From Emergomyces orientalis (taxonomy: Eukaryota > Ascomycota > Eurotiomycetes > Onygenales > Ajellomycetaceae), in NCBI GenBank assembly GCA_002110485.1, contig MOWL01000067.1, positions 3,224,001-3,288,000 on the forward strand: DNA of 64,000 nucleotides, read 5' to 3'. The translations under genes and the position numbers were made by a program. Positions 21,863-32,814 of the stretch are shown here, one piece after another. The first letter of the stretch is position 1, and every line of letters begins with the position of its first letter. Under the pieces are notes generated by a model. It was not told the DNA's origin. It worked only from the letters and a program-made list of their open reading frames with translations, and did not search any database.

Positions 21863-23802
21863 GCTTTGCTTTTTTTTTAATTCGTTCGCTTGTTCGTGCG
21901 TTCGTCTAAGAACGGGATGGAAATGCGATACTTACCGCTGCCCCACCCCCCCCCCCCCCAAAATGTAAATTTTTGTTTTCTTCTTAACTTGGATACGTCC
22001 GATAATTTCGTATTTCGTTTGTTGCTATATAATAACATTTAATTTTGGATTTGGGGCGTTGAATATCATATTTTTCGGTTCTCTTTTATGACCTTTCCAA
22101 GCCAGACCCTGTGAAGCCCATACACTAATTGCGCCCTGTCCTCCATTCTTTCTGCCTTCATTTGTGAGACAGCCAAAAAAGTAAAGGCCCAAATCATACA
22201 AAGAGAGAGAGAGAGGTAGGCAGGTCCTGAGAAATGAACAGGGATATTGCGAAGGAAACAAAAGGTCCCGGTGACTCTTTTTTTTTTGGGGGGGGGGGGT
22301 GGGAGTGGACAGACTCCAACCTCTTCTTTTTTATATTAAAAAGGGTGATTTGCGTGTGTGTGTTGATTAAACTTAATACAAATAATAATAGTAATAACAA
22401 TAAATTATTAAAGGAACATTAAGTCATTATAAGAGCAAGCAAAGCAACGCAAACTTAAAAGCAAATTTGAAAAAGCTTCAAAACCCAAGTCAACAAGTTA
22501 AGAGAGAGAAGAGAAAGAAGGAAATAAAAGGCCCCATACACAAACAACATTTTCGCTAGTCCCATAGAAATTTCATTCATCTCAGATATCCCCTCCCTAC
22601 CCCCGCCTGGTACAAAACTCCGCCTGCCTGCCTGCTTGCCTATTTACCTACCCACCTACCCCACGAACAAACGACAGAGAATAAGGACGCACCAATCATT
22701 AGAAGTGGAAGGGGGGAAATCAAAATATGAAATATAAAAAGTACAAAATAAGATTCCAAATACACAAAATAAAAATAAAAATAAAAATAAGAGACAAGAG
22801 AAATTCCCAAGATATCATAGCCCAATATCAAATACCAAATATACCAATATCACCAAAACCAAGACCAAGAAGTAGATCAAGCCAAAGGGAAAAAAATGCA
22901 TACCACAGAATATATGTAGAGAGATAAAGAGACAAAAAACAAGGGGGAGGGGGGGAATAATAAAAATAAAAAGTTATTCCGATCCAATCCGATTCAAATT
23001 CCAACAGAAAAAGAAAAAAAACGAAATTCACAATATAATTGGGTGGGGCAATATAAAAAAAACCACAAAATCGGATGCTCCGTCCGTCCCATTTCAATCC
23101 GTCCAAAAATTGAAACCCCAAGAATATAACGAAAAAAAAAAAAAAAAAAAAAACAACACAACACACACACACACACACATCCACACACACCCAAAGAAAA
23201 GTCCAAGCCCCATACCCCCCGTTTTCAAAAAGAAAATATGGAGGAAGATAAAGTGAATAAAAGAAAGAAACATGCCCTAGAGCTTCCCAAGCCAAATCGA
23301 ACCAAAGGCATAAAAAACAGCTCAGCCAGACATCTGTAAAATGAGGGTGGCAAACAACAACAAAACAAGAACAACCAAAAATACCAACAATAGACTAAGA
23401 AAGAAACCGAAAGAGAAAAAAAAAATAAAAATTACCATCCATGTTTTGTTCCCTTTTTCCCCCCTCCCCGCCATCCACCCCCCTGAAAGCAAGAAAAAAT
23501 AATGAAAATGAAACTGAAAATGAAAATCCTTTCTCCAAATGCAATTTCTTGTACAAAATAAATAAAAGATGGGGGGAAAGCAAAACAAATTCGTTCCAAG
23601 CCTCTCCCCAACGCCAGCAAACCCCCGGAAAAGAAAGGTAACAACCCCGGTTCCATTCCTGAATCACGCGCGCCAGCCCCCCCAAAAGAAAGAAGTGGAG
23701 AGAATGAAAGTCGAAACGCCCTGTCTGGGGGCGCAAAAGAATAAGTCGTGACGCTATGACTTTTTGTCTGTCCCCATCCCCCAACGATGTGTCCTGTTTC
23801 CT
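21863..23802. repeat. Low-complexity and homopolymer-rich intergenic/3' region
   Basis: Nearly 2 kb of simple sequence between the split gene and the stop of the minus-strand gene. It contains a C run at about 21,946-21,959, a T run then a G run (about 22,278-22,300), (AATAAA)n-like A-rich sequence at 22,730-22,800, an A run at about 23,131-23,151 and a (CA)n tract at about 23,157-23,180. Translations are repetitive Lys/Asn or Phe/Tyr strings, so no gene is called. Part is probably the 3' UTR of the gene ending at 23803. Confidence 0.65.
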
Positions 23803-25354
23803 CTAGCCCCAGACAGATGCCTGGACGCCCAATGAGTTCTTGGATCTCCAGACGCCGCTTCCATTGCCCCAGCCCAAACCAACATGGCCAGAGGATTCAT
23901 TCACCCCCGAGCCAGAGGCGGGTGCAGTGGTTGAGTTGGAATGGTTGGATGCAGAGGGAGTAGACCGCTCGTTCCCGTTACCGCCCGTGTTTGTATTGCT
24001 CGCAGCGTCGTTTGGAGCGAAACCGTAGCCCAAGGGAGAAGGGAGTGGGGTGGTCGAGCGCTTATTCAGCGCTGGGTTGCTCGCCTGGTTGCCGGTGGAT
24101 TGCTGGGCAGGACGAGACCCGATGGGCCCAACAGATGTAACATTTTGCTTCGACCCTAGCTGACGAGAAGAGGCGGATTCAGCGTTGCCACCGCCAGGCG
24201 ATGAGGTAGACGTATGCGGCTGCTGCTGGCCGGGGTTGGTGTCAAAGATACTGTACGAGGTCGGTCCAGAGCTGGGTGAGGCATTGCTGTTGGCAGGGGA
24301 GCGGGATTGAGGAACGACAGGAGATGGCCTGGTGTTGGCTCCCGATGTGGACTGGGGACCGCTTTCGGAGCTACCCTGCCCCTGAGCTTGGCTAAGGCCA
24401 AATGGATCTACACCTCTAGGGGAAGGGCCTCGCCCCCCGGTGGTAGTGGTTGTCGGGGTGCCGGAAGCTTGGTTCTCCTGGCGAGAGCTATGATGCTCCT
24501 CGCCAACGCCGCCATTAGGGTAGAAATCGGGACTAGCATTGCCATACAAAGCACGGCGTTGGCGTGCAATCCATTCGCGTCGACTTTCTTCGCTCATCGC
24601 AGCGGGGCTCATGGAACGATCGGATTTGTTTCCAGACATTTCGGTGGAAAGGCCTTTTTCCAATGCAAACCCACGTTAAGATACAAGTACGAAACATATG
24701 AACATATGGATTTTGGCAGAAAGAAGAAGTAAAAGAAGAAAAAGAAGAAGAAATGACAGGGAGTCGTATAGAACGCAAAATAGTAATGGTAAGACATAGT
24801 GGTCCGAGAAATAAAAAGGGAATTAAAACAGCCAATAGGAAACAAAGATATCAAGGAAGGAAACGAATAGCAACGCTCGTCACGTACGATGGATCTGCTG
24901 CTGATGGTGATATTTGCGGAGCTCTCCCTCGCGCTGTGCTGCCATCCGTCGCTTTGCCTGCATCATCTGCTCTACTTCGTTTGGACGGCCCTGGTAACGT
25001 TGGGCAGCATAGAAACCTTGCACGTTGGATGCAGAGTGGGGCCGGAGTGATTCGTAGTCGCCAATCGAGCTATGGCGCTGGGGGATTGCGCTCATCATGC
25101 GAGGATCTTTTGAGACATATTTTAGGATACGAGAACCAAAAGCGGGGCGGGTTGATGAAACATACCATAATCCGGATAGGGACGGTTCATCATCAGAGGG
25201 ACAGACTCCCGACGAGGAAGAGCATTAAACAATTTCCCGCTCTTCACAAGGTTATCAATGGCGCGATCAACCTCTTTTTGTCTATCAGCCTGTGGTCCAA
25301 AAAGAAAACCCAAACGCATCAAGAGCTTATGTATTGGTTTATAGTGCAACCAAG

Positions 25355-25389
<35 letters not shown>

Positions 25390-25615
25390 CATGGAGGAAT
25401 GGTTCATACCATCAAACTGCGATGAAAAAGCGGCTGCATCATCCCGTTGAGAGGTGGAACTGGTGCCTATACCCATAGAGAAAGTGTGTTAGAAGATGAC
25501 ATCCAGAATAACGGCCAGCGGATGATGACAAACCTGATCGCGAAGGAGGAGCCGGTTGCTCCCAGGATGCTTGGCGCATGGGAGCCTGCCAGCCCTGAGG
25601 TTCATAATATGCCAT
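23803..25615 (-). CDS. Conserved fungal low-complexity protein, function unknown
   Basis: Five exons on the minus strand: 25534-25615, 25410-25466, 25166-25273, 24888-25106, 23803-24653, giving 438 aa. Conserved islands that I remember from Eurotiomycete orthologues include the start MAYYEPQGWQAPMRQASWEQ, then FSSQFDEVDRAIDNLVKSGK (~44-63), FYAAQRYQ..RPNEVEQMMQAKRRMAAQRE (~115-145, predicted helix) and MSGNKSDRSMSPAAMSEE (~160-178). The protein ends at GVQASVWG followed by a stop. The remainder is Ser/Gly/Pro/Asn-rich and presumably disordered. No catalytic motif or membrane segment is visible. Exon joins are supported by phase and by plausible donor/acceptor pairs. The acceptor of exon 3 (aaaaag) is weak and was picked to give the expected FDEVD join. 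The intron before exon 3 contains a 28-base T run on the coding strand. Confidence 0.78.
25355..25382. repeat. 28-base A/T homopolymer inside an intron
   Basis: An unbroken run of A on the plus strand (T on the coding strand) lying within the intron between exons 2 and 3 of the minus-strand gene 23803-25615. Confidence 0.9.
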
Positions 25616-28600
25616 GATTATCGGCCCAGAATGTATCTCAATATGCAAAGGCCAACGAGAGCAAGCTTATAGGATAGGGCAATGCAGGAGAAGTCGAGAA
25701 AAGGAGTGTATGTGCGCTCGGGAGGTATCGTCACCACTTATTTCGACCTAATAAATGGTAAAAAGGCTGGTAAGCGCTAAGATAGAGGTAACATCAAGAG
25801 ACAACACGTCAAAACAAGCGACAGACGAAGGGATGGAGGATGGAGGAAATATAATAATGGGGACTCGGGCAGGTTGAACCTAGAGAGGCCAAGGGCAAGA
25901 GGCGCGAGAAGAGGAGGAGAGGAGGTCGTTGTCGATGTCGATGTCGGGTGTTCGTGCAGGTAGGGGATGGATATTGTTGATTGCATCAAGTCCTTTCAGC
26001 TCTCTCTCAACCTAAATTTTTTGCCTCTTTTGGTGTAGCCTAGCAGATTGACATGGCCTTGACAGAGGGACGAGATGGGCAAAGCTTGATTTTATTGGAT
26101 AGTTGTGGTGTGTGGTGGAAGACAAATGGCAACTCGTAATCCCGAGGTAATAAAAGAGCAGAAAACCGAAATGGCACCACAGGGCGCCGTAAACCAACAA
26201 TACATACAAAAGGAGTGCGACACTATGATGTCGAATAGTTGTTCCCTTGGGATTTAACCATTTAACCACCCACGGGTCGGTTTGGGGGGAAGCCAATAGC
26301 AGATAGGCGAAATTACCCCCTGACGACGAACGAAGGAGGGGGGAAAGCAAGAGAGAGAGAGAGAGAGAGAGAGTGTGTGTGTGTGTGTGTGTGGGAGGGA
26401 GAGAAAGGAGGGAACTCGAGAGCGGTCGGAGATGATGGTGGAAGAAGAGAGAGAGAAAAGAAAAGAGAGAGGAGAGTTTGTTTGAGGGAGAGTGGGAGTG
26501 GAGTGAGGAAGTGGAGAGGGAGAGAAACTTGAAGAGTGAATAAGGGCCTTGAGAGAGAGAAAAAATAATTAAAAAAAAAAAAAAAAAAAAAAAAAAGGCG
26601 ACGCCTCAATCGCCAGCCTGACAGAAAAGGGAAAAGCGGCTGCGGTAATCAGTCGTTAGCGGCGGCGCTGGTCGGGTTGGGGATACGCACATTTTATATA
26701 CTGTATGTAGTTACGGTAACCAGCCTTACCAGCATCTCCCCGCCTGGGATGACAATTGCAAAAAACTTCCCTCTTCCTCATATATTGGTTCGGTTTGGTG
26801 AATGAAGCTTGTTATTGATGGAAAATACCTAGGCATCGTCCTTGTCTCCCTTTTCTTTCCCCACGAAATAAAAATACGTATTAATAGAAATAAATATCTG
26901 GAAATAACCGGCTGTACTTTGGCTCTCGTCCCAGGAAACCCTCGTTAACCAACCCCGGGAGCTTGGAACCCTGCCTTTGCCCGACGCAAAAGTGTTGCAT
27001 TCTTTATCCATCTCCATAAGGTATAACTAGTACTACATGAAAATGCTTTGTCGACATATTTCCAATCTCAGTTTGCACACACAAGAGGAACAGCAAGCAA
27101 TACAGCAAGCATACACTCTGATACGCGCGCGTTACATACGCTGGCAACTTATAATTAATTAATTACGGCTGGCAAAATTGCTTTTGTTCTTCAATTTCGC
27201 AGGTTGCTTCTGTTCGCTTTACACCAGAGGAACCTCTAAATGATGCGACGTATTTCTTTATTTATCAAATTGATACTCCAAATATCCTCCCAGACAATGA
27301 AACCTTCAACATCTTTTGCCTTCTTTTGGCCTTAACCTGACCACCAAAAAACACCCGCAAATTCCCCTCTAACCCCCCTCTCACTCCACACTGAGCTCCC
27401 TCCCTCTGCATAAACTAAAGATCATACCTAGGTAGCCCCAGACCCTTTAAGCGGGCCTTTCCGTCCATCTGTGCATCCATCGAGTGCGTTTGTAATATTT
27501 ATATATTCATTCCGCGCGCCTGTTCGTCCACCCATGATATAGAAATCTTTTATCAACATACGTATATATATTCCGTGTTCCAATAAAAGGAATAGAAAAT
27601 ACATGAACAGCCCCCCAAACCAGAAAAATAGAAAAGGCTAGAATATCCCACCCCCACGAACTACGGTGGGTATTTACCTAGGTGGTTATAACACGTGGAG
27701 ATTGTAACAAACGATTTGAATGGGTGAAACAATGCTCCGATCTGTGAGAGCCACGGTGGGCGGCGTAGCTATGGAAACTACATGTGCAAAGCAAGCTAGA
27801 AGCAGAGGCTCAGAAGAGATCTTGCTCATAACATCGCCCCCAGTACAAATAGGGGATGTTTCACCTCGCCCAGCTCCATCGAGAGGGTATTGGAACTGGC
27901 ACTTCTATGGAGCAAGCGGAAGCATAGATATTCAATTCCATTTTTGACCCTGGAAATTTGGGGCTAAGTATATTTCCTTGTCGTCAACATTTAACTCGCT
28001 GAACCATAGGATTGAACTCAAAGAGCCCACGTCCAGAAGATATCGTGTTTAGCTTCCTCGTGACGAAAACCACAACTTCCATATATAGATGAAGAATTTG
28101 CATGTGTTCTTTCTTGTGTTTTAGGCTCAGAGTCACTATCATCTGTTATGTAGGGAAGTACCGGTGGCCTGCTGATGATTTGAGGAGCGTGGTGCAATTA
28201 ATCAACAAGGGAGGAATAAACTAGGGGTGCAGCCAACCTTGACAGGTTCGTTTCGATCGAGGTCAGTCTTGTTTGTCAGCATCAGTGTCCTCCGGGTGTG
28301 AATCTTCCTAAGTATTGATATAGTGCAGCCGAGATTCCTAAAAATAATATAAATGGCGGATATTTTCTGCAGGGTGTTCGCAGCCCATCATGCAAAAGTT
28401 GGCATGGCAAGTATGCATTATGGGGAGTCTAGACAAAGTGATAACAATAAATTAGAAGCTTTCAAAAGGAGCATTATACTCGGTACAATTGATTGATACT
28501 CATGTGGCAGGTTCGAATTAATGTTGTTAATGACAATGAAGAATCTTGTGGTAGCGAGAATGATCATTCAACGGGTTCATCTTGCACTGGTGTAGTTGTT

Positions 28601-29178
28601 TCTGTCATGTATTATATTACAGATGTCTCTGGTTTTCAAACTACATTGAAATATCTAGATTGAACTATTAGAGTGTACAGTAGAATAGAAGTAGCTGAAA
28701 AATGATAATTGTATAATTTAATCACCTTTTACTCTGGCAAAATGTGTATCCAGGTAATGAACTATCCAGACCCGTATGAACATTTAACTAATCCCTGTAG
28801 ATGATATTTGTCAGAGAAGATTAATTATTTTGTACCAAAAGCAGTTCATCTTAGCAGCGGCACAGAGAGCTCTCCCGAGTAACCATGGGCAAGCCATATA
28901 TGAACCACATGCGTTCTCCTAGCTATGGATGGCCCTATTTCTCTTAGTGACCGAGAGCAGTCAGAACTCATTATTAGGGTTGCATTATTGGTGTCAGGCT
29001 GGCTGTGCTGCTATGGATAACGTGGTTGCTTCATCTTTAAATGCCGTCCCAACAAAGCTGTTCTTGGGTCTAGAAACACAAAATCAAAATAACTCTGAAG
29101 AGTGCTACAGGAAGTAATAGACGGGAGGGCAACACCAACTTTTGCTATGCCTATTTATTTGAGTGGATTGCCTACTCC
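25616..29178. other. Long leader and gene-poor intergenic region with microsatellites
   Basis: The first kilobase upstream of the minus-strand gene is purine-rich on the plus strand, thus pyrimidine-rich on the coding strand, and fits a long 5' leader. It includes a (GA)n-(GT)n compound microsatellite at about 26,349-26,393 and an A run at about 26,571-26,596. From 26,700 to 29,178 I see only AT-leaning sequence with short meaningless frames. No RNA gene or transposon could be identified. Confidence 0.5.
26349..26393. repeat. Compound (GA)n-(GT)n microsatellite
   Basis: An uninterrupted GA dinucleotide tract passes directly into a GT tract, together about 44 bases. It lies in the purine-rich leader upstream of the minus-strand gene that starts at 25615. 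Confidence 0.9.
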
Positions 29179-29364
29179 CTATCTAGGAGTCAGAGCCCCG
29201 CATAGCCAATGCCAGCAGCAAATTATGAGAATATTGGTTGAAATTCCGGCTAGGCAGGCGTCAAATCTCGGTTGTAAGATCCCCTTTGCAGGGACTCCAT
29301 GTTCAGCCAAGGCAACGCCAGAAAAAATAGCCATGGCAGCAACGGCAAGCGACAGGACTCTCAT
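29179..29364 (-). CDS. Possible small secreted protein
   Basis: A 61-aa frame starting at ATG 29,362-29,364 and ending in TAG. The first 20 residues form a textbook signal peptide: short basic start MRV, hydrophobic core LSLAVAAMAIFSG, and an Ala-Leu-Ala/Glu cleavage-like site near residue 20. The remaining 41 residues contain four cysteines (DACLAG, then ICCWHWLCG), a common feature of small secreted fungal proteins. No family is recognised. The frame is short, there is no conservation test, and a missed intron or a chance signal-like frame is possible. It is isolated in a gene-poor area. Confidence 0.33.
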   Translation of the reverse strand: MRVLSLAVAAMAIFSGVALAEHGVPAKGILQPRFDACLAGISTNILIICCWHWLCGALTPR

Positions 29365-31122
29365 GACCTTCCAATTCTTAAGTAAGTGAACTATTCTTCG
29401 TGGTAAAAATAACCAACCTAGGTGGCGCGGCGTATGATAGAATATAGAATCCCTTTCTTCGCGGATGAGGCTCGTTCTTAGTTTTTTCAACACAGACAAA
29501 AGTTTTTCTCTTGTCAACGCTGTCCACAATCAATAACTGAGATCCATAATGCTCATGTCCTATCCAGCTCATTATAAGGTCCAGTATCATAAACAGTAAT
29601 ACTGCAAAATATGGAGAGAGCAGATATTTCATCGCAGGCTCAATATGTAAAATCTCCAACTCATCAATTTCTCTTGTGTGCATCAATTTCTGTCAAAACC
29701 AGGCTCACATAAAGTTGAGATTAGAGGTTTAGCTTATTGTACTCTTCCCAGCCCGAATAGTGCAACTAGAGGTTGAAAATAATGATTCTCTGACTGAAGC
29801 GCCTTCCTGCCTGATTTGATTGATGATATTTGAACCCCTATCGAATATTAGATCTCTAAAGCATGGGGCGATGACTATATTTTAACCAATTCGTCAATGA
29901 CAACTCGAAAATATAACGAAGCAAGGCCATTGCATATTGTACTGCAGGAAAGGGGATAGTTGCCAAAGGGTGCTGTGCATGGACGGCTGTTTTAACTGCA
30001 GCACTATCAAGCAGCGCGTCGTCACTCGTATTTCTCGAAGGGTTAAATTATCGGCAGATTTACTACTGATGTTATCAATGTAGGGAGGTGAAAAAGGGTA
30101 TTACAAAAAATCAGTTGTTCTTTGCTTTGGGCTTGTTTTTCCGAAATCGTGCTTTGCAACTTCGCACTGCAGTCAAATACATTGACTCGCACGGGGTGTT
30201 TCCTGCAACGCCAACGAGTACCGACCGGGATTTTGCCTGCAGCTTCATTGAAATCCATGCTACACAGGTACTGTGTAGTGCCAACGTTGCCTTATAATGA
30301 GGTCAATACTGCCCGAGGCATAATTAAATATTAAGCCACCATTAGCTTCGAGTAGGCTTCCATGGTTTCCATCGAACATAGCCTGTGCAGCCGTCATCTT
30401 CTCAGCGAAGCTACACTGAGTTAGCGACGCATTTAAGTAATCTTCAGCTCGAATGCAACGACATGATATCCATTCAAGGTTTCACAAGGCCAAACTCTCG
30501 CAGCGGTTGTTCGTTCACTCATAATAAAGTATGGCTTAGCGTGTTTAAAAGCATTGATTTTGGCACACCGAATATGGAAGGCTGCCAAAGCGTTAATTTG
30601 ATTGGCAGCTACTTTTCTCCAGTTCTGCCCAGCCTGCTTCAAGTTCGAGTCATCCATGATATATTGATTTTCCGTGCTGCTGCATCCTGCGAGGGCATGT
30701 GGAACAGCCACTACGGCATACATCAGCACTTGGATGATTGGGCTTTGACCCTTCGATATGTGCTCGACAACCACCTTCAAGGCTTCCATTTGAGCGCATA
30801 GTTTCGAACAGTTGTTGACGGGGCGGGGAGTAGTTCACCATGTGGTCCAATCACCTTAGAGACCTGCCCCTTGGTGGGCGGCTGACGTTGGTATTGAGAG
30901 CGTGCATGGCTGCAGGCCAAGAGCACGCCAACTCCGACCGCTGACACGGGCGAATTTAGCCGCCATCGGCGTCGTGACCAGGCTGGGGATGATGATATTG
31001 CCCGAGCTCCCCAGTTGTTTATATTTCGAGACACGGCCACCCAGCGGAAGACCTGACTCGATGGAGTTAATGTGAAATTCCTGACTTTTTTGCAGCATAA
31101 ATTTGAAGAAACACCCGAGAAA
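29365..31122. other. Gene-poor stretch with unassigned overlapping frames
   Basis: No firm gene. Around 30,433-30,789 the minus strand is open for 118 codons, and the plus strand is open across nearly the same bases (30,385-30,801). Neither translation shows a domain, and the two cannot be separated by eye. A hydrophobic stretch on the minus strand near 30,870-30,960 could be part of a small membrane protein. A possible upstream exon of the CorA-like gene starts after a tttttgcag at 31,087-31,095. Confidence 0.35.
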
Positions 31123-32814
31123 ATGATCGTTGATGTCACAGAAAAGAGTAAGAAGCCGGTTTTCGTTCCACAAGGGCTGCTGCACCAGAAGCTAACATCA
31201 GGAACAGTTGGCGATACTCTATCAAACCGGAGGTCAAGGTTGGAGACGGAACTGAAGCAAGTAAGTTCGTTCGGCTGGAGAAAGTCAATTGCATTCATTG
31301 TTCATTGTTCTCGTCAACGTCGCGGCTGTTCTTCGATTGCAGCTAGCTCACAAATAACTTACGCCGGAAACAGCAACCCCCCAATTCCGTTCGTATCGCG
31401 TAAGTCTTTTTTTGTGAAAGCTTTTGTCTGCCTGCAAACCACTTCTCTTGTTATGTCATTAACCCAAATTTCGTAGTTTTGCTGGGAAACAGAAGGATTG
31501 TAAGAGCTTTGTAAATCAACACCCAGACGTTATCGCAAACCTCTCGATTCCTCACCGGTTTTGGGCCACTTCCACGAAGGATTTAAACGGATGTTCCGAT
31601 GTCAAATATACCTATGATGATAACGGTGGAACGGTGACAAGCCTTGGTAAGTTTTGCCTGTAATAAATTCCACCCACCACTCAATTCATAAGCTAACAAA
31701 CGGTAGATACATGGTCCTGCTTCAAGATCAAGGAAGCTGATAGCAGCGGTGTATATGTCTGGCATCAAATGACGATGTTTATCAGGTGGAACCCGACAGA
31801 GCGAAACACTTTAATCTTTTGTTCGGACTTCTCCAAAGCCTTACAAGACCGATTGAGCCATCGTATGTCTTCAGTGAACCCAAGCGACCCGTACGCTTGG
31901 CATGTTGTTTTTATAGACGAACTTAGGGAGGTGTACGATATCTCTGTTTGGAAAATCCGGGATTTAGTTCGTGACGCTGAAAAGGTGGCAACATATCCTT
32001 TCGATATGGTGGTCTCTTTCAAAACTAACGGCATACAGGCTCGAGATCACACCCAGGACGCTGGCCCCGATTTCCCAAAACTTCATAATATCGCAAGACA
32101 TGCGATTCACTCAAATGAGACCCTTGATGTTGCGATAGATACAATTGACAGCATTATACACGAGCATGAGCTATTCATCTTACGGGAGGGGAGTGCTAGC
32201 CCTCACTCGATACAAAAAATAATAGCAAACGACGTTACACGACGACTGTACTATCACTCCAAGGAGTTTCGTGCTATTAAAGCACGATCCGCATCGTTAT
32301 ATAACCGGCTGCAGAATGAGATTAACCTGGTTTGGGCTCCCTTTGCCAAGTTTCGTCGTGGTGATGGCGATGCATTGCTAACCTCGATGGACCTCGATGC
32401 AGGGATTTAACCTCGTCTCGCAAACAGACACCTCCGCAATGAAAATCATATCCGCAGTAGGCTTGATTTTCCTCCCTGGAACGTTCATATCAGTAAGTTC
32501 ACCCAGTAGCTATGTTCATTATATCCAACCGCCTAACAGTAGCACCACAGACTTTGTTTGGCATGAACTTTTTTGATTTCTCCGTTGATGACAATACGGG
32601 GAAACAAACTTTTGCCATGTCGGATAAATTCTGGATCTACTGGGCAATATCTCTTCCGGTGACCGCAGCAGTAATAATGGTGTGGGTTATTTGGAATTAC
32701 TCGCACACAATAGCCAACACGCTCAGACCATTATGGGTAGCATTGAAGAAAAAATTCGGTTTCTTATTTAAAAGGAAAAAGGGAAAGAAGGTCGGTTCGA
32801 CTTCGCTGCCTTAA
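31123..32814 (+). CDS. CorA-like Mg2+ transporter family protein
   Basis: Probable inner- or plasma-membrane divalent-cation channel of the CorA superfamily, of the divergent type found in filamentous fungi. Seven exons, all in phase: 31123-31260, 31347-31399, 31477-31646, 31707-31984, 32039-32329, 32403-32492, 32551-32814, giving 427 aa. The large N-terminal soluble region includes a WHQMTMFIRWNPTERNTLIF strand. A long helical segment follows: WKIRDLVRDAEKARDHTQDA, DFPKLHNIARHAIHSNETLD and NRLQNEINLGFNLVSQTDTS. TM1 is MKIISAVGLIFLPGTFISTL, directly followed by GMN in FGMNFF, the CorA signature. TM2 is FWIYWAISLPVTAAVIMVWV. The tail is very basic (KKKFGFLFKRKKGKK). The start at 31123 is provisional; an upstream exon could add residues. 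The gene is flanked on both sides by gene-poor DNA. Confidence 0.78.

Noticed and set aside
23157..23180. CA-rich periodic repeat considered as CRISPR-like or telomeric
   Set aside because: Simple dinucleotide repeat in a eukaryotic genome with no spacer structure.
22828..23295. 155-codon minus-strand frame rich in Phe/Tyr/Cys/Val
   Set aside because: It runs through A, CA and AATAAA-type simple repeats; the hydrophobic translation is produced by low complexity, with no start context or family.
30433..31298. Minus-strand frames of 118 and 173 codons next to the CorA-like gene
   Set aside because: Parts are antisense to the CorA-like first exon, and the rest could not be joined by credible splice sites; kept only as unassigned.
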